Assembly (NCBI GenBank): GCA_033764725.1
Contig: JANRIR010000067.1
Location: 78,676-142,675, forward strand
Direction of reading: 5' to 3'
DNA length: 64,000 nt
Source: RI-43 sp033764725
GTDB taxonomy: Bacteria; Pseudomonadota; Alphaproteobacteria; Caulobacterales; Aquidulcibacteraceae
This document shows, one piece after another, positions 33,406 to 42,139 of the stretch (its first letter is position 1; each line of letters begins with the position of its first letter). The notes below the pieces were generated by a model. It worked only from the letters and a program-made list of their open reading frames with translations. It was not told the origin of the DNA and searched no databases. Made by a program: the position numbers and the translations under genes.

Positions 33406-34653
33406 TCAGTCGCGCGCGACGGGCGCCGGGCGGCGTTCGCCCGGCTGCGGCGCCAGGCCATAGGGTTTGACCAGATCCCATACATGATCCGGGATCATGC
33501 GCTTCATGCGCTGCGGTTTTTCGCGGCGCAGGTGCAGCACCGTCTCGACCGCCTTCATCTCAAGCCGCGCGCGGGCGAATTCCATGCCGCGCGGCCCGAT
33601 GCGCGGCATCAGCCAGCCGACGAGCGGGCGCACCCAGTCTGGCATGCCCCGCAATGGCAGGCCGCCGGCCGCACGCGCCACATTGGCGAGAAACCCCTTC
33701 ACCGGACCGCGCCGATCGCCGGCCGCGCCCGGCGCCTCCAGCGTCGCTTCGTCGCCCAAGAGATCGATCAGCTCTTCGCCCCGCGCATTGCGCACGATCA
33801 GCCATTGCCGGCCCTCGCCGCCCATATAGCCCACCGTGATGTCGGCGAGCGCGTTGGTGTAATCGACGCAGGTGCGGCACGTCAGCGGGAAGAAATCCGC
33901 CGGCAGTTTCGAAATCGGCAGCTGCAGAAAGGGAATGTCGCGCCGGCGCCCGTCGGCGTAGCGCAGCTCGACATGATAATCGGCGCGAAATTCGAGATAG
34001 GTGATCGCTTCGGGCGCGGGATCGAGCAGCCGCAGGAAATCGTGAAAGCGCTCGGTCGTCGTGTTGTCCGAGCAGGGCGTGCCGATGACATAGAGCGCAT
34101 CGAGCCCCAATTCCGCCTCCAGCGCGCGCAGCGCATAGACTTGGCACGGAATGGCGATGACGGCGAGGCGGCGATAGCCCATCGCGCGGGCCGGTTCGAG
34201 CAGCGCCACGAGCGGCGCATAGCCCATCCGCATGCCGCGCGCCTGCGCCATATCCGCCGCCCGCGTGATGATCGCCGGACGCGGGCGCCAGCGGTCGTCG
34301 GGATCGGGGATCATGGTCAGGACGGCGTCCACGCGGCCAAGCTCCAACAGGCGCTCCGCCAGGCGGGTGGCCACGCCCGTCCATTGCGCGCCGGGGGCTG
34401 GCGTTTTCAACGCGGCGCGAACGATGCGCCGATAGGGGCCGAAATGGCTCTCGTCGGCGCGGGCGGCGTCGCGGGCGCGCCCGTGGACGCGCGCTTCAAG
34501 GGCGGGGTAATCCGGACTGATGAACTGGCAGGCGCGGCCGCAGGCCTTGGGGTCCTGAAGCCGGGAGACGCCGCAATCGGTGCACAGGCCCCGCGGCGCG
34601 GCGGCGGCCAGCGGCGGCGACAGCGGCGCGGACGGCGGGAGGGCTTCTGACAT
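33406..34653 (-). CDS. bciB: 8-vinyl reductase BciB-type (FrhB family)
   Basis: 415 residues. An N-terminal iron-sulfur motif C-x2-C-x8-C-x3-C (LCTDCGVSRL to CGRACQ), the FrhB N and C domains (IPCQVYALRALE, GTPCSDNTTTERF) and a further CRTCVDYTNALADITVGYMG. This is the coenzyme F420 hydrogenase beta-subunit family. Beside bch genes it fits BciB, the ferredoxin-dependent 3,8-divinyl (proto)chlorophyllide 8-vinyl reductase. I start at ATG 34653 because residues upstream are not family-like. It is divergent from bchI with a 137-bp gap that shows no TGT-N12-ACA site. Confidence 0.85.
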   Translation of the reverse strand: MSEALPPSAPLSPPLAAAAPRGLCTDCGVSRLQDPKACGRACQFISPDYPALEARVHGRARDAARADESHFGPYRRIVRAALKTPAPGAQWTGVATRLAERLLELGRVDAVLTMIPDPDDRWRPRPAIITRAADMAQARGMRMGYAPLVALLEPARAMGYRRLAVIAIPCQVYALRALEAELGLDALYVIGTPCSDNTTTERFHDFLRLLDPAPEAITYLEFRADYHVELRYADGRRRDIPFLQLPISKLPADFFPLTCRTCVDYTNALADITVGYMGGEGRQWLIVRNARGEELIDLLGDEATLEAPGAAGDRRGPVKGFLANVARAAGGLPLRGMPDWVRPLVGWLMPRIGPRGMEFARARLEMKAVETVLHLRREKPQRMKRMIPDHVWDLVKPYGLAPQPGERRPAPVARD

Positions 34654-34790
34654 CGGGCGGCTTGCGTCATGGGCCGGTCCGCCCGTGTGCGCAAGGGCGC
34701 GCCTGAACGGCGGGCGCGTTAGCCATGGCGCTTCTACTCCCGGCCGGCTCCGACTAAGGTGAATGCAAAGGTCGAGGTCGCCCGCACTGC

Positions 34791-35819
34791 ATGCGCACGC
34801 CATTTCCGTTTTCCGCGATCGTCGGCCAGGATGATTTGAAGCGCGCCCTGATGATCGCCGTGGTGGATCCCGCCATCGGCGGCGTGATGGCGTTCGGCGA
34901 TCGCGGGTCAGGCAAATCCACGGCGATCCGCGCGCTGGCGGCGCTATTGCCGCCGCTGCAGGTGGTGAAGGGCTGCGCCTATGCCTGCGATCCGGCGCGC
35001 GATGCGGCGGAGTGCGCCAGCGATTGCGCCGCGCGACGGACGAAGGGCGCGGTCAAAACCGAAACGGCGCCGACGCCGGTCGTCGATCTGCCGCTCGGCG
35101 CCACCGAGGATCGCGTGCTCGGCGCACTCGATCTCGAACGCGCGCTGACGCGCGGCGAGAAGCGGTTCGAGCCGGGCCTCCTCGCCCGCGCGCATCGCGG
35201 GTTTTTGTACGTCGATGAAATCAATCTGCTTGAAGATCATCTCGTCGATCTGCTGCTGGACGTCGCGGCGTCCGGCGAGAACATCGTCGAGCGCGAAGGC
35301 TTGAGCATCCGCCATCCCGCGCGCTTCGTGCTGATCGGCAGCGGCAATCCGGAAGAGGGCGAATTGCGCCCGCAATTGCTCGATCGGTTCGGCCTCGCCG
35401 TCGATGTGCGCACGCCGGCGGATGTGGCTGCGCGCATCGCCATCGTGCGCGCGCGCGAAGCCTATGATCGCGACGCTGACGCGTTCGCCGCCGCCCATGC
35501 CGATGCGGAGCGCGCCCTGCGCGCAGCACTCGCCCAGGCGCGCGCGCGCCGCAACGCCGTTTCGATCGCCGATCCGCTGCTCGCCAAGATCGCTGCGATC
35601 TGCGTGCAGGCCGGCGTGGAGGGATTGCGCGGCGAGTTGACGATGATGCGCGCCGCCTGCGCGCTCGCTGCGCTCGACGGGCGCGATGCGGCGCGGGAGG
35701 ACGATGTGCGCGCTGTCGCGGCGATGGCGCTGCGCCACCGTTTGCGGCGCGATCCGCTCGACGATATCGGCTCAACCGCGCGCATCGATCGCGTCGTCGC
35801 GGAGGTGCTGGGCGCATGA
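34791..35819 (+). CDS. bchI: Magnesium chelatase subunit I
   Basis: 342 residues. The AAA+ Walker A is GDRGSGKST (residues 36-44), Walker B is FLYVDEINLLEDHLVD (about 142-157), and a sensor GSGNPEEGELRPQLLDRFG follows. A cysteine-rich segment (GCAYACDPARDAAEC) is present as in other BchI proteins. With BchD and BchH it inserts Mg into protoporphyrin IX. The stop overlaps bchD by 4 bp. bchH is not in the window. Confidence 0.95.
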   Translation: MRTPFPFSAIVGQDDLKRALMIAVVDPAIGGVMAFGDRGSGKSTAIRALAALLPPLQVVKGCAYACDPARDAAECASDCAARRTKGAVKTETAPTPVVDLPLGATEDRVLGALDLERALTRGEKRFEPGLLARAHRGFLYVDEINLLEDHLVDLLLDVAASGENIVEREGLSIRHPARFVLIGSGNPEEGELRPQLLDRFGLAVDVRTPADVAARIAIVRAREAYDRDADAFAAAHADAERALRAALAQARARRNAVSIADPLLAKIAAICVQAGVEGLRGELTMMRAACALAALDGRDAAREDDVRAVAAMALRHRLRRDPLDDIGSTARIDRVVAEVLGA

Positions 35820-37492
35820 CCGAGGCGCTGCGCGGCGACGATGCTGCGCTGGCTGCGGCGCTGCTCGCGATCGATCCGGGGGGCCTGGGCGGCGTCGTTC
35901 TGCGCGGGCCGCCCAGCGCTGCGCGCGACGCCTGGATCGCGGATTTGAAGCGGCATCTGGGCGAGAATGCGCCGATCCGCAAAGCGCCGGCGCACATCGA
36001 CGATGATCGCCTGCTCGGCGGCCTGGATCTCGCGCTGACCTTGCAGGCGGGCCGCCCGGTGCTGCGTGCAGGCCTATTGCACGAGGCGGTCGGCGGCGCG
36101 CTGATCGCACCCATGGCGGAGCGCTGTTCGCCCGCGTTCGCCGCACGCCTCGCTGCGGCCCAGGAAGAGGCCCCGTTTCTGCTGGTCGCGTTCGACGAAA
36201 GCCGCGACGGCGATGAAGCGCCGCCCAGCATATTGCGCGAGCGTTGCGCGTTCTGGCTCAGCATCCCGGATGCGCCGCCGCGCGGCGATGATGCGATTGC
36301 ATCGCTGGATGTTGCGCACGCGCGCGACCGTGTGCGTGCGATCGGCGCGGCGCCGGATGCGTTGATGCACGATCTCTGTCTGCTCGCGGCGCGCTGGGGC
36401 GTGACCTCGATCCGCACGCTGGTGTTCGCCAACGCGGCGGCGCGCGCCAGCGCTGCATTGCATGGCCGAGACGCGCCGAACGAAGACGACGCCATCCTTG
36501 CGGCGCGCCTCGTCCTGGCGCCGCGCGCGGTTTACGTCGACGCGTCCGAAGCGCCGGCAGAGCCGCCGCCGGCGCCGCCGCCAGAAGCGGAGACATCGCC
36601 AGCCGCCGCCGACGCGGCGGTCGAGCGGCTGGTGGAGGCCGCGGAATCAGCGCTGCCGCAGGACTTTTTGCGCGCCGTCGCCGCACAGCAGGCGCAGCGC
36701 AGCGCGCGTGCGCGCGCGTCCGGCGCCGGCGCGCGCGCCAAGTCGGCGCAGCGCGGCCGGCCTTTGACCTCCCGCCCCGGCGCGCTGCGCGCGGGCGATC
36801 GTCTCGATCTCGTGGCGACCTTGCGCGCCGCAGCGCCCTGGAAGCGCCTGCGCAGCGCCGGCGCGCGCAGCGAAACCATCACGCCCGTGCGGCGCGCGGA
36901 TTTCCGCATCCGCCGCTTCGTGCAGAAGCGCGAATCGACCACGATCTTTGTGGTGGATTCCTCCGGCTCCACGGCGCTGCAGCGCCTCGCCGAAGTGAAG
37001 GGCGCGATCCAGACGCTGCTCGCCGACGCCTATGTGTCGCGCGCGCGCGTGGCCTTGATCGCCTTTCGCCAGAACGCCGCCGATCTCGTGGTGCCGCCGA
37101 CGCGCTCCTTGACGCAAGCCAAGCGGCGGCTCGGCGATCTGATGGGCGGCGGCGCTACGCCGCTCGCCGGCGCAATCGATGCGGCGCACGCGCTCGCGGT
37201 TGCGGAGCGCATCAAGGGCCGTACGCCGCTCATCGTCGTGTTGAGCGATGGGCGCGGCAATGTCGCGCGTGACGGAACCAAAGGGCGCGCCGCCGGCGAT
37301 CACGATGCGCGCGCCGCCGCTGCGGGATTGCGCGCAGCGCTGGTCGATGCGGTCGTCATCGATTGCGCGCCGCACGACCGCGGCGATGCCCGCGCGCTGG
37401 CGCAGGCGATGGGCGCCGCCTATGCGCCGCTTCCCTTCGTGCACGCCGACGGCGTCGACCGCATCGTGCGCGCGCACGCGCCGCCGCGATGA
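35816..37492 (+). CDS. bchD: Magnesium chelatase subunit D
   Basis: 558 residues. The N-terminal AAA+-like domain has no intact Walker A, as usual in BchD. A Pro/Glu-rich linker (APAEPPPAPPPEAE) is near residues 245-265. The C-terminal integrin-I domain carries the metal-binding site DSSGS near residue 381, followed by GGGATPLAGAID and VVLSDGRGN. The length agrees with the family. Overlaps of 4 bp with bchI and bchO show tight coupling. Confidence 0.94.
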   Translation: MTEALRGDDAALAAALLAIDPGGLGGVVLRGPPSAARDAWIADLKRHLGENAPIRKAPAHIDDDRLLGGLDLALTLQAGRPVLRAGLLHEAVGGALIAPMAERCSPAFAARLAAAQEEAPFLLVAFDESRDGDEAPPSILRERCAFWLSIPDAPPRGDDAIASLDVAHARDRVRAIGAAPDALMHDLCLLAARWGVTSIRTLVFANAAARASAALHGRDAPNEDDAILAARLVLAPRAVYVDASEAPAEPPPAPPPEAETSPAAADAAVERLVEAAESALPQDFLRAVAAQQAQRSARARASGAGARAKSAQRGRPLTSRPGALRAGDRLDLVATLRAAAPWKRLRSAGARSETITPVRRADFRIRRFVQKRESTTIFVVDSSGSTALQRLAEVKGAIQTLLADAYVSRARVALIAFRQNAADLVVPPTRSLTQAKRRLGDLMGGGATPLAGAIDAAHALAVAERIKGRTPLIVVLSDGRGNVARDGTKGRAAGDHDARAAAAGLRAALVDAVVIDCAPHDRGDARALAQAMGAAYAPLPFVHADGVDRIVRAHAPPR

Positions 37493-38367
37493 TGATGCGC
37501 TCAGCGCCGGATTGGGCGGTGGAGGGCGCGCACTGGCCCAATCGCGACTCCAGCCGATTCGTCGCGGTCGACGGCGCGCAATGGCATGTGCAGGCGATGG
37601 GCGAGGGTCCGCGCCTTTTGCTGCTGCACGGCACGGGCGCTGCGACGCATTCCTGGCGCGATCTTGCGCCGCTGCTGGCGCGCACGCACCGCGTCATCGC
37701 CGTCGATCTGCCAGGCCATGGATTCACCGAAGCGCCCGAGCGCGCCGCACACATGGCGTTGCCCCATGTCGCTGCGCGGGTGCAGCGGGTGCTGCAAGAG
37801 ATCGATGAAGCGCCGGAGGCGATCATCGGCCATTCCGCCGGCGCGGCGATCGCGGTGCGCTGCGCGCTCGACGGCATGGCCTTGCCGCGCGGCGTGATCG
37901 GCCTCAATGCGGCGCTGTTGCCGTTTCCCGGCGCGTTCGGGGCCTGGGCGCCGCTCATGGCGCGGGCATTGTTCTACAATCCGGCAATGATCGCGCTGTT
38001 CGGCCTGCGCGCGGCGCAGCCGGGCGCCGTCGCGCGGCTGTTGGCGAGCACCGGGTCGCACGTCAGCGCGGAGGCGGCGGAGCAATATCGGGCGCTGTTG
38101 ACGACGTATCGCCATCTGCGCGCGACCATCGCGCTCATGGCGCATTGGGACCTCGTCGCCCTGCGCGACGAACTCCCGCGGCTGCAGACGCGGTTGACCT
38201 TGCTTGCGGCCGAGCGCGATCGCGCGATTCCGGCGGCGGCGGCGCACGAGGTCGCAGCGCTCGCCCCCGACGTGCGCGTCGAGGTGGCCCCCGGCGTCGG
38301 CCATCTGGCGCACGAGGAGCAGCCGGAGACGGTCGCCGCCGCAATTCTCCGGGCGCTCGCCGCATAG
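37489..38367 (+). CDS. bchO: Magnesium-chelatase-associated alpha/beta-fold protein BchO
   Basis: 292 residues. LLLLHGTGAATHSWRDLAPL and the elbow GHSAGAAIAVR (near residue 118) with VEVAPGVGHLAHEEQPE give the alpha/beta-hydrolase fold. BchO is always found after bchD in purple bacteria but its reaction is unknown. The start region is ATGATGATG from 37489; the first overlaps the bchD stop. Homologues begin close to this point. Confidence 0.9.
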   Translation: MMMRSAPDWAVEGAHWPNRDSSRFVAVDGAQWHVQAMGEGPRLLLLHGTGAATHSWRDLAPLLARTHRVIAVDLPGHGFTEAPERAAHMALPHVAARVQRVLQEIDEAPEAIIGHSAGAAIAVRCALDGMALPRGVIGLNAALLPFPGAFGAWAPLMARALFYNPAMIALFGLRAAQPGAVARLLASTGSHVSAEAAEQYRALLTTYRHLRATIALMAHWDLVALRDELPRLQTRLTLLAAERDRAIPAAAAHEVAALAPDVRVEVAPGVGHLAHEEQPETVAAAILRALAA

Positions 38368-38400
38368 ACCGCTTGTGTCAAGCAGCGCGGCGCGCTTAAG

Positions 38401-38418
38401 TGTCCACTTATGTTGACG
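38401..38418 (+). promoter_or_regulatory. PpsR/CrtJ-like site at the crtI start
   Basis: TGTC-N10-GACG, one mismatch from the TGTC-N10-GACA consensus of the photosynthesis repressor PpsR/CrtJ. It overlaps the crtI ATG at 38410. A half site TGTCAA lies 24 bp upstream. Confidence 0.5.
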
Positions 38419-39948
38419 CTTGAAGTCAAGCGCGCCCACGACGCGCCGGCGGAGGACCGCCGACCCCATGCGATCGTGATCGGCGCCGGCTTCGGCGGTC
38501 TGGCGGCGGCGGTGCGCCTGGGCGCGCGCGGCTATCGCGTCACGGTGCTCGAGCGGCGCGACGCCTGCGGCGGACGCGCCTATGTGCTCAAGCAGGACGG
38601 CTTCACCTTCGATTGCGGGCCGACCATCATCACCGCCCCCTTCCTGTTCGAGGATTTGTGGGCGCTCTGCGGGCGCCGCTTCGCCGACGACATCGACCTG
38701 CGCGCGATGGACCCGTTCTATCGCCTCGTCTTCGACGACGGCGAGACCGTCACCTGCTATGCGGACCATGACGCGATGCGCCGCGAAATCGCGCGCATCG
38801 CGCCGGACGACCTCGCCGGATACGACCGGTTCCTCGCGCACTGCGCCGCCATCTACCGCATCGGCTTCGAACGCCTGGGCCATGCGCGCTTCGACGATTG
38901 GCGTGCGATGGCGCGCGTCGCGCCGGATTTGCTGCGTCTCGGCGGCTGGCGCAGTGTGCACGGGCTTGTGTCGCACTATATCCGCAATCCGCGCCTGCGC
39001 ATTGCGCTTGGCTTTCATCCGCTGTTCGTCGGCGGCGATCCGTTCGCCACGACGTCGGTCTATTGCCTGATCAACCATCTCGAGCGCGCCCATGGCGTAC
39101 ATTTCGCGATGGGCGGCACAGGCGCGCTGGTGCGCGGCCTGGAATCGCTCATCGCCGGGCAGGGCGGGCGCATTCGCTGCAACGCCGACGTCGCCGAAAT
39201 CGTCATCGCCGATGGGCGCGCAGCGGGCGCTCGCTTGCAGTCGGGCGAAACGATCGCCGCCGACATCGTCGTCTCCAACGCGGACGCTGCGCACACCTAT
39301 TTGAAGCTGCTTCCGAAGGCGGCGCAAAATCCGATCACGACCGAGCGTCTGCGCCGGTCGCGCTATTCGATGAGCCTGTTCGTGTGGTATTTCGGCGTGC
39401 GCAGGCGCCATGAGTCCGTCGCGCACCATACGATCGTGCTCGGACCCCGCTATCGCGGCTTGATCAAGGACATCTTCGCGCGCAAGCGGCTCGCGCCGGA
39501 TATGAGCCTTTATCTGCATCGCCCAACCGCGACCGATCCGCGTCTCGCGCCGGACGGGTGCGATGCGTTTTACGCCTTGTCGCCCGTGCCGAATCTCGAT
39601 GGCGCGATCGATTGGCGCACCGAAGCCGAGCCCTATCGCCGCGCGATCGAAGCGCGCCTCGAAGCCACCGTGCTGCCGGGCCTGCGCGGCGATATCGTCA
39701 CCTCCGCGGTCATGACGCCGCTCGATTTTCGTGACGTTCTGTTGTCGGAGAAGGGCGCTGCGTTCGGCTTCGAGCCGATCCTCACGCAAAGCGCGTGGTT
39801 CCGTCCGCACAATCGCAGCGGCGATGTGCCGGGCCTGTATCTTGTGGGCGCGGGGACGCATCCCGGCGCCGGCGTGCCGGGCGTGTTGTCGTCGGCGCGC
39901 GTGCTCGACGCGGTGGTTTCCCATGCAGCCGACCTTGCTCGTTCCTGA
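38410..39948 (+). CDS. crtI: Phytoene desaturase CrtI
   Basis: 512 residues. The FAD-binding VIGAGFGGLAAAVRLGARGY follows about 24 residues of leader. FDCGPTIITAPFLFEDLWAL and the C-terminal GLYLVGAGTHPGAGVPGVLSSAR are CrtI signatures. It desaturates phytoene to lycopene or neurosporene. Its end overlaps crtB by 26 bp. The start at 38410 lies inside the PpsR-like site; no better start is visible before the FAD motif. Confidence 0.94.
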   Translation: MLTLEVKRAHDAPAEDRRPHAIVIGAGFGGLAAAVRLGARGYRVTVLERRDACGGRAYVLKQDGFTFDCGPTIITAPFLFEDLWALCGRRFADDIDLRAMDPFYRLVFDDGETVTCYADHDAMRREIARIAPDDLAGYDRFLAHCAAIYRIGFERLGHARFDDWRAMARVAPDLLRLGGWRSVHGLVSHYIRNPRLRIALGFHPLFVGGDPFATTSVYCLINHLERAHGVHFAMGGTGALVRGLESLIAGQGGRIRCNADVAEIVIADGRAAGARLQSGETIAADIVVSNADAAHTYLKLLPKAAQNPITTERLRRSRYSMSLFVWYFGVRRRHESVAHHTIVLGPRYRGLIKDIFARKRLAPDMSLYLHRPTATDPRLAPDGCDAFYALSPVPNLDGAIDWRTEAEPYRRAIEARLEATVLPGLRGDIVTSAVMTPLDFRDVLLSEKGAAFGFEPILTQSAWFRPHNRSGDVPGLYLVGAGTHPGAGVPGVLSSARVLDAVVSHAADLARS

Positions 39949-40948
39949 GCGCGCGACGCCGGCCGATCTGGCCGCGTGCCGCCAAATGATCCGCACGGGA
40001 TCGCGCTCATTCTATCTCGCTTCGATGCTGTTGCCGGATCGGATCCGCAGCGGCGCCTATGCGCTTTATGGATTTTGCCGCCTGTCGGACGATCTCGTCG
40101 ACGTCGACGGCCGCGGCCTGGCGGCGATCGCCCACCTGCAGATGCGCCTCGACAAGGTGTTTGCAGGCGCGCCGGCCGATCTTGCGATTGATCGCGCCCT
40201 TGCCGATTCGGTGGAGCGCTTCGCCATTCCGCGCGCGCCGTTCGATGCGCTGCTCGAGGGGCTCGCCTGGGATGCCCAGGCGCGCCAGGTCGAAACGCAA
40301 AGCGATCTGCACGCCTACGCCGCGCGCGTGGCGAGCGCGGTCGGGGCGATGATGGCGGCGCTGATGGGCGCGCGCGATCCGCATCTGGTCGCGCGCGCCT
40401 GCGATCTCGGCGCGGCGATGCAGATGACCAATATCGCGCGCGACGTCGGCGAGGATGCGCGCGCCGGCAGGCTCTATCTGCCACGCGATTGGATGCGCGC
40501 GGCCGGGCTCGATCCCGACGCCTGGCTCGCCGCGCCCCGCTTCTGCCCCGAACTGGCGCAGGTGGTCCAGCGCCTGCTGACGACCGCCGATGCGCTTTAT
40601 GCGCGCGCCGACGCAGGCATTGCAGGCCTGGGCGGCGCCTATCGGCCGGCGATCCGCGCGGCGCGGCGGCTTTATGCGGCGATCGGCGACGAGGTCGCGC
40701 GCCAGGGCTACGATTCCGTGTCGCGCCGTGCGGTGACGCCGGCATGGCGCAAGGCTGCGCTGGCGCTGCAGGCGATGGCCCCGCAGCGCGGTGCGGATCT
40801 GACCGCCCCGGCGCTGCCCGAGACGCAATTCCTGGTCGATGCGCTGTGCGCTGCGCCGTCGCCGCGGCGCCCGGGCGACGCGCGCGGCGCGGCGTGGGTG
40901 CTGATGTTGTTCGCGACGCTCGAAAACAGACCGCGCCGCCTTGCCTAG
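39923..40948 (+). CDS. crtB: Phytoene synthase CrtB
   Basis: 341 residues. The first Asp-rich motif is in FCRLSDDLVDVDG (about residue 55) and the second in NIARDVGEDARAGRLYLPRD (about 171). SRSFYLASMLLP is the typical N-terminal segment. It condenses two geranylgeranyl diphosphates to phytoene. ATG 39923 lies within the last codons of crtI in another frame. Confidence 0.95.
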   Translation: MQPTLLVPERATPADLAACRQMIRTGSRSFYLASMLLPDRIRSGAYALYGFCRLSDDLVDVDGRGLAAIAHLQMRLDKVFAGAPADLAIDRALADSVERFAIPRAPFDALLEGLAWDAQARQVETQSDLHAYAARVASAVGAMMAALMGARDPHLVARACDLGAAMQMTNIARDVGEDARAGRLYLPRDWMRAAGLDPDAWLAAPRFCPELAQVVQRLLTTADALYARADAGIAGLGGAYRPAIRAARRLYAAIGDEVARQGYDSVSRRAVTPAWRKAALALQAMAPQRGADLTAPALPETQFLVDALCAAPSPRRPGDARGAAWVLMLFATLENRPRRLA

Positions 40949-40993
40949 CGAAACGTCCGCGCTAGGCTTGATGCGTTGCGGCGAGGTGCGGCC

Positions 40994-41137
40994 ATGAGTG
41001 CGAACACGCTGTTCATCCTCGAATTGATTATTTTCAACGGCGTCGTGCTGGCCTGGGCCGGTTACGAATTCTGGTCGGTGCGACGCAAGCCGAAGCCGTC
41101 ACCGCCCAAGGACGAGCCGGGGCATCCGGAACGGTAG
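40994..41137 (+). CDS. Small membrane protein of the photosynthesis cluster, 47 residues
   Basis: MSANTLFILELIIFNGVVLA begins a single membrane helix that runs to WAGYEFW, followed by a basic and Pro-rich tail (RRKPKPSPPKDEP). The preceding GCGAGGTGCGGCC may serve as ribosome binding site. It lies 45 bp after crtB. Its 3' end overlaps the end of crtC on the other strand. Coding use is supported by the clear helix plus positive-inside tail. No family is recognised. Confidence 0.6.
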   Translation: MSANTLFILELIIFNGVVLAWAGYEFWSVRRKPKPSPPKDEPGHPER

Positions 41138-42139
41138 CATCGCCTGAACGATCGGCTGGTCGAACCGGTCCAGCGATACGGTTTCATGCACGATGTCCCC
41201 GTGCGCGCCCGCCAGCGCGCTGCGCGCATAGAAGGGCGTATCTTCAAGCGTCTTGACCAGCCGGGCGTCGCCGCGCGCGACCCGCGAAACGCCCCAGAAT
41301 GTTCCCGGCAACGCTTGCGCGTCCTGCGCCGCGCAGGGCTGCGCGCGCCCCTGCGCATCGTAGCGCAGGGCGATGAGGCGCGGCGCGCCGCGGCGCGGGG
41401 CGATGTCGTAGTGCACGAGCGCGCCGTCCGGCGTGTGCTCGCGCTGCCAATGCCACGCGCGGAAGGCGTTCGAGAGCGGCTCGACGCCCCAATTCATGTC
41501 GCAATAGGCGGCGCCGCGCCACGCCAGGGCGGGCTTGGCGAAACGCACATCGATGCGCGCATGCGGCGCAAGCGGGCGCCACCAATGCTTGCGCGCGTCG
41601 TCCAGCGCGAAAGCTGCGTCCGAGATCGTCTCCGGCGTGACGGTGACTTCGCCCTGGATCGGGCCGGGCAAGGGCGCTGCGGTTTCCTCGATGCGCAGAT
41701 GCAGCGCCGAACCGTCCCACTGCGCTGCGCTTCGCCCGATGGCGATTGCGTTCGACGATGCGGAAACATCCCGCGCGCTGCGTTCCGTCATCGCCCAATA
41801 ATGCTTGCGCGGCGCATAAAGCGCCACGTTCAGCGCGCAATGCGCCCACGGATTTTTCGTGCGCGCCCAGCGATAATAGGGGGAGAACACGCTGCCGATT
41901 AGAACGATGATCGTCAGTCGGTGAGCGCCGTCATCGCTTGTCGCGTCGATGTAGCGCCAGCGATAGCCGCCTTGCGGAACGGGCGCGTCGAAACGCCATC
42001 CGTCAGAATGCTCTGCGCCGCCAGGCGGCCCGACAGCGTCGCCATCGGCACGCCCGGCCCCGGATGCACGCTGCCCCCCGCCAGATAAAGTCCCGGAATC
42101 GCCGAGCGCGCACCCGGGCGCCGAAACGTCGCCCGCCAC
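41099..42139 (-). CDS. crtC: Carotenoid 1,2-hydratase (hydroxyneurosporene synthase) CrtC, start uncertain
   Basis: The conserved protein begins near WRFDAPVPQGGYRWRYIDA and continues with SDDGAHRLTIIVLIGSVFSP, CALNVALYAPRKHYWAMTER and YCDMNWGVEPL, all CrtC signatures, to residue VLGR. CrtC hydrates the 1,2 double bond of acyclic carotenoids. Its conserved N-terminus lies about 40 bp inside the crtD coding end. No ATG, GTG or TTG is in frame just ahead of it; the first is GTG 42139, which I list. That start has no ribosome binding site. A rare start codon or a frameshift are alternatives. Product call is firm, start is not. Confidence 0.85.
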   Translation of the reverse strand: MAGDVSAPGCALGDSGTLSGGGQRASGAGRADGDAVGPPGGAEHSDGWRFDAPVPQGGYRWRYIDATSDDGAHRLTIIVLIGSVFSPYYRWARTKNPWAHCALNVALYAPRKHYWAMTERSARDVSASSNAIAIGRSAAQWDGSALHLRIEETAAPLPGPIQGEVTVTPETISDAAFALDDARKHWWRPLAPHARIDVRFAKPALAWRGAAYCDMNWGVEPLSNAFRAWHWQREHTPDGALVHYDIAPRRGAPRLIALRYDAQGRAQPCAAQDAQALPGTFWGVSRVARGDARLVKTLEDTPFYARSALAGAHGDIVHETVSLDRFDQPIVQAMLPFRMPRLVLGR

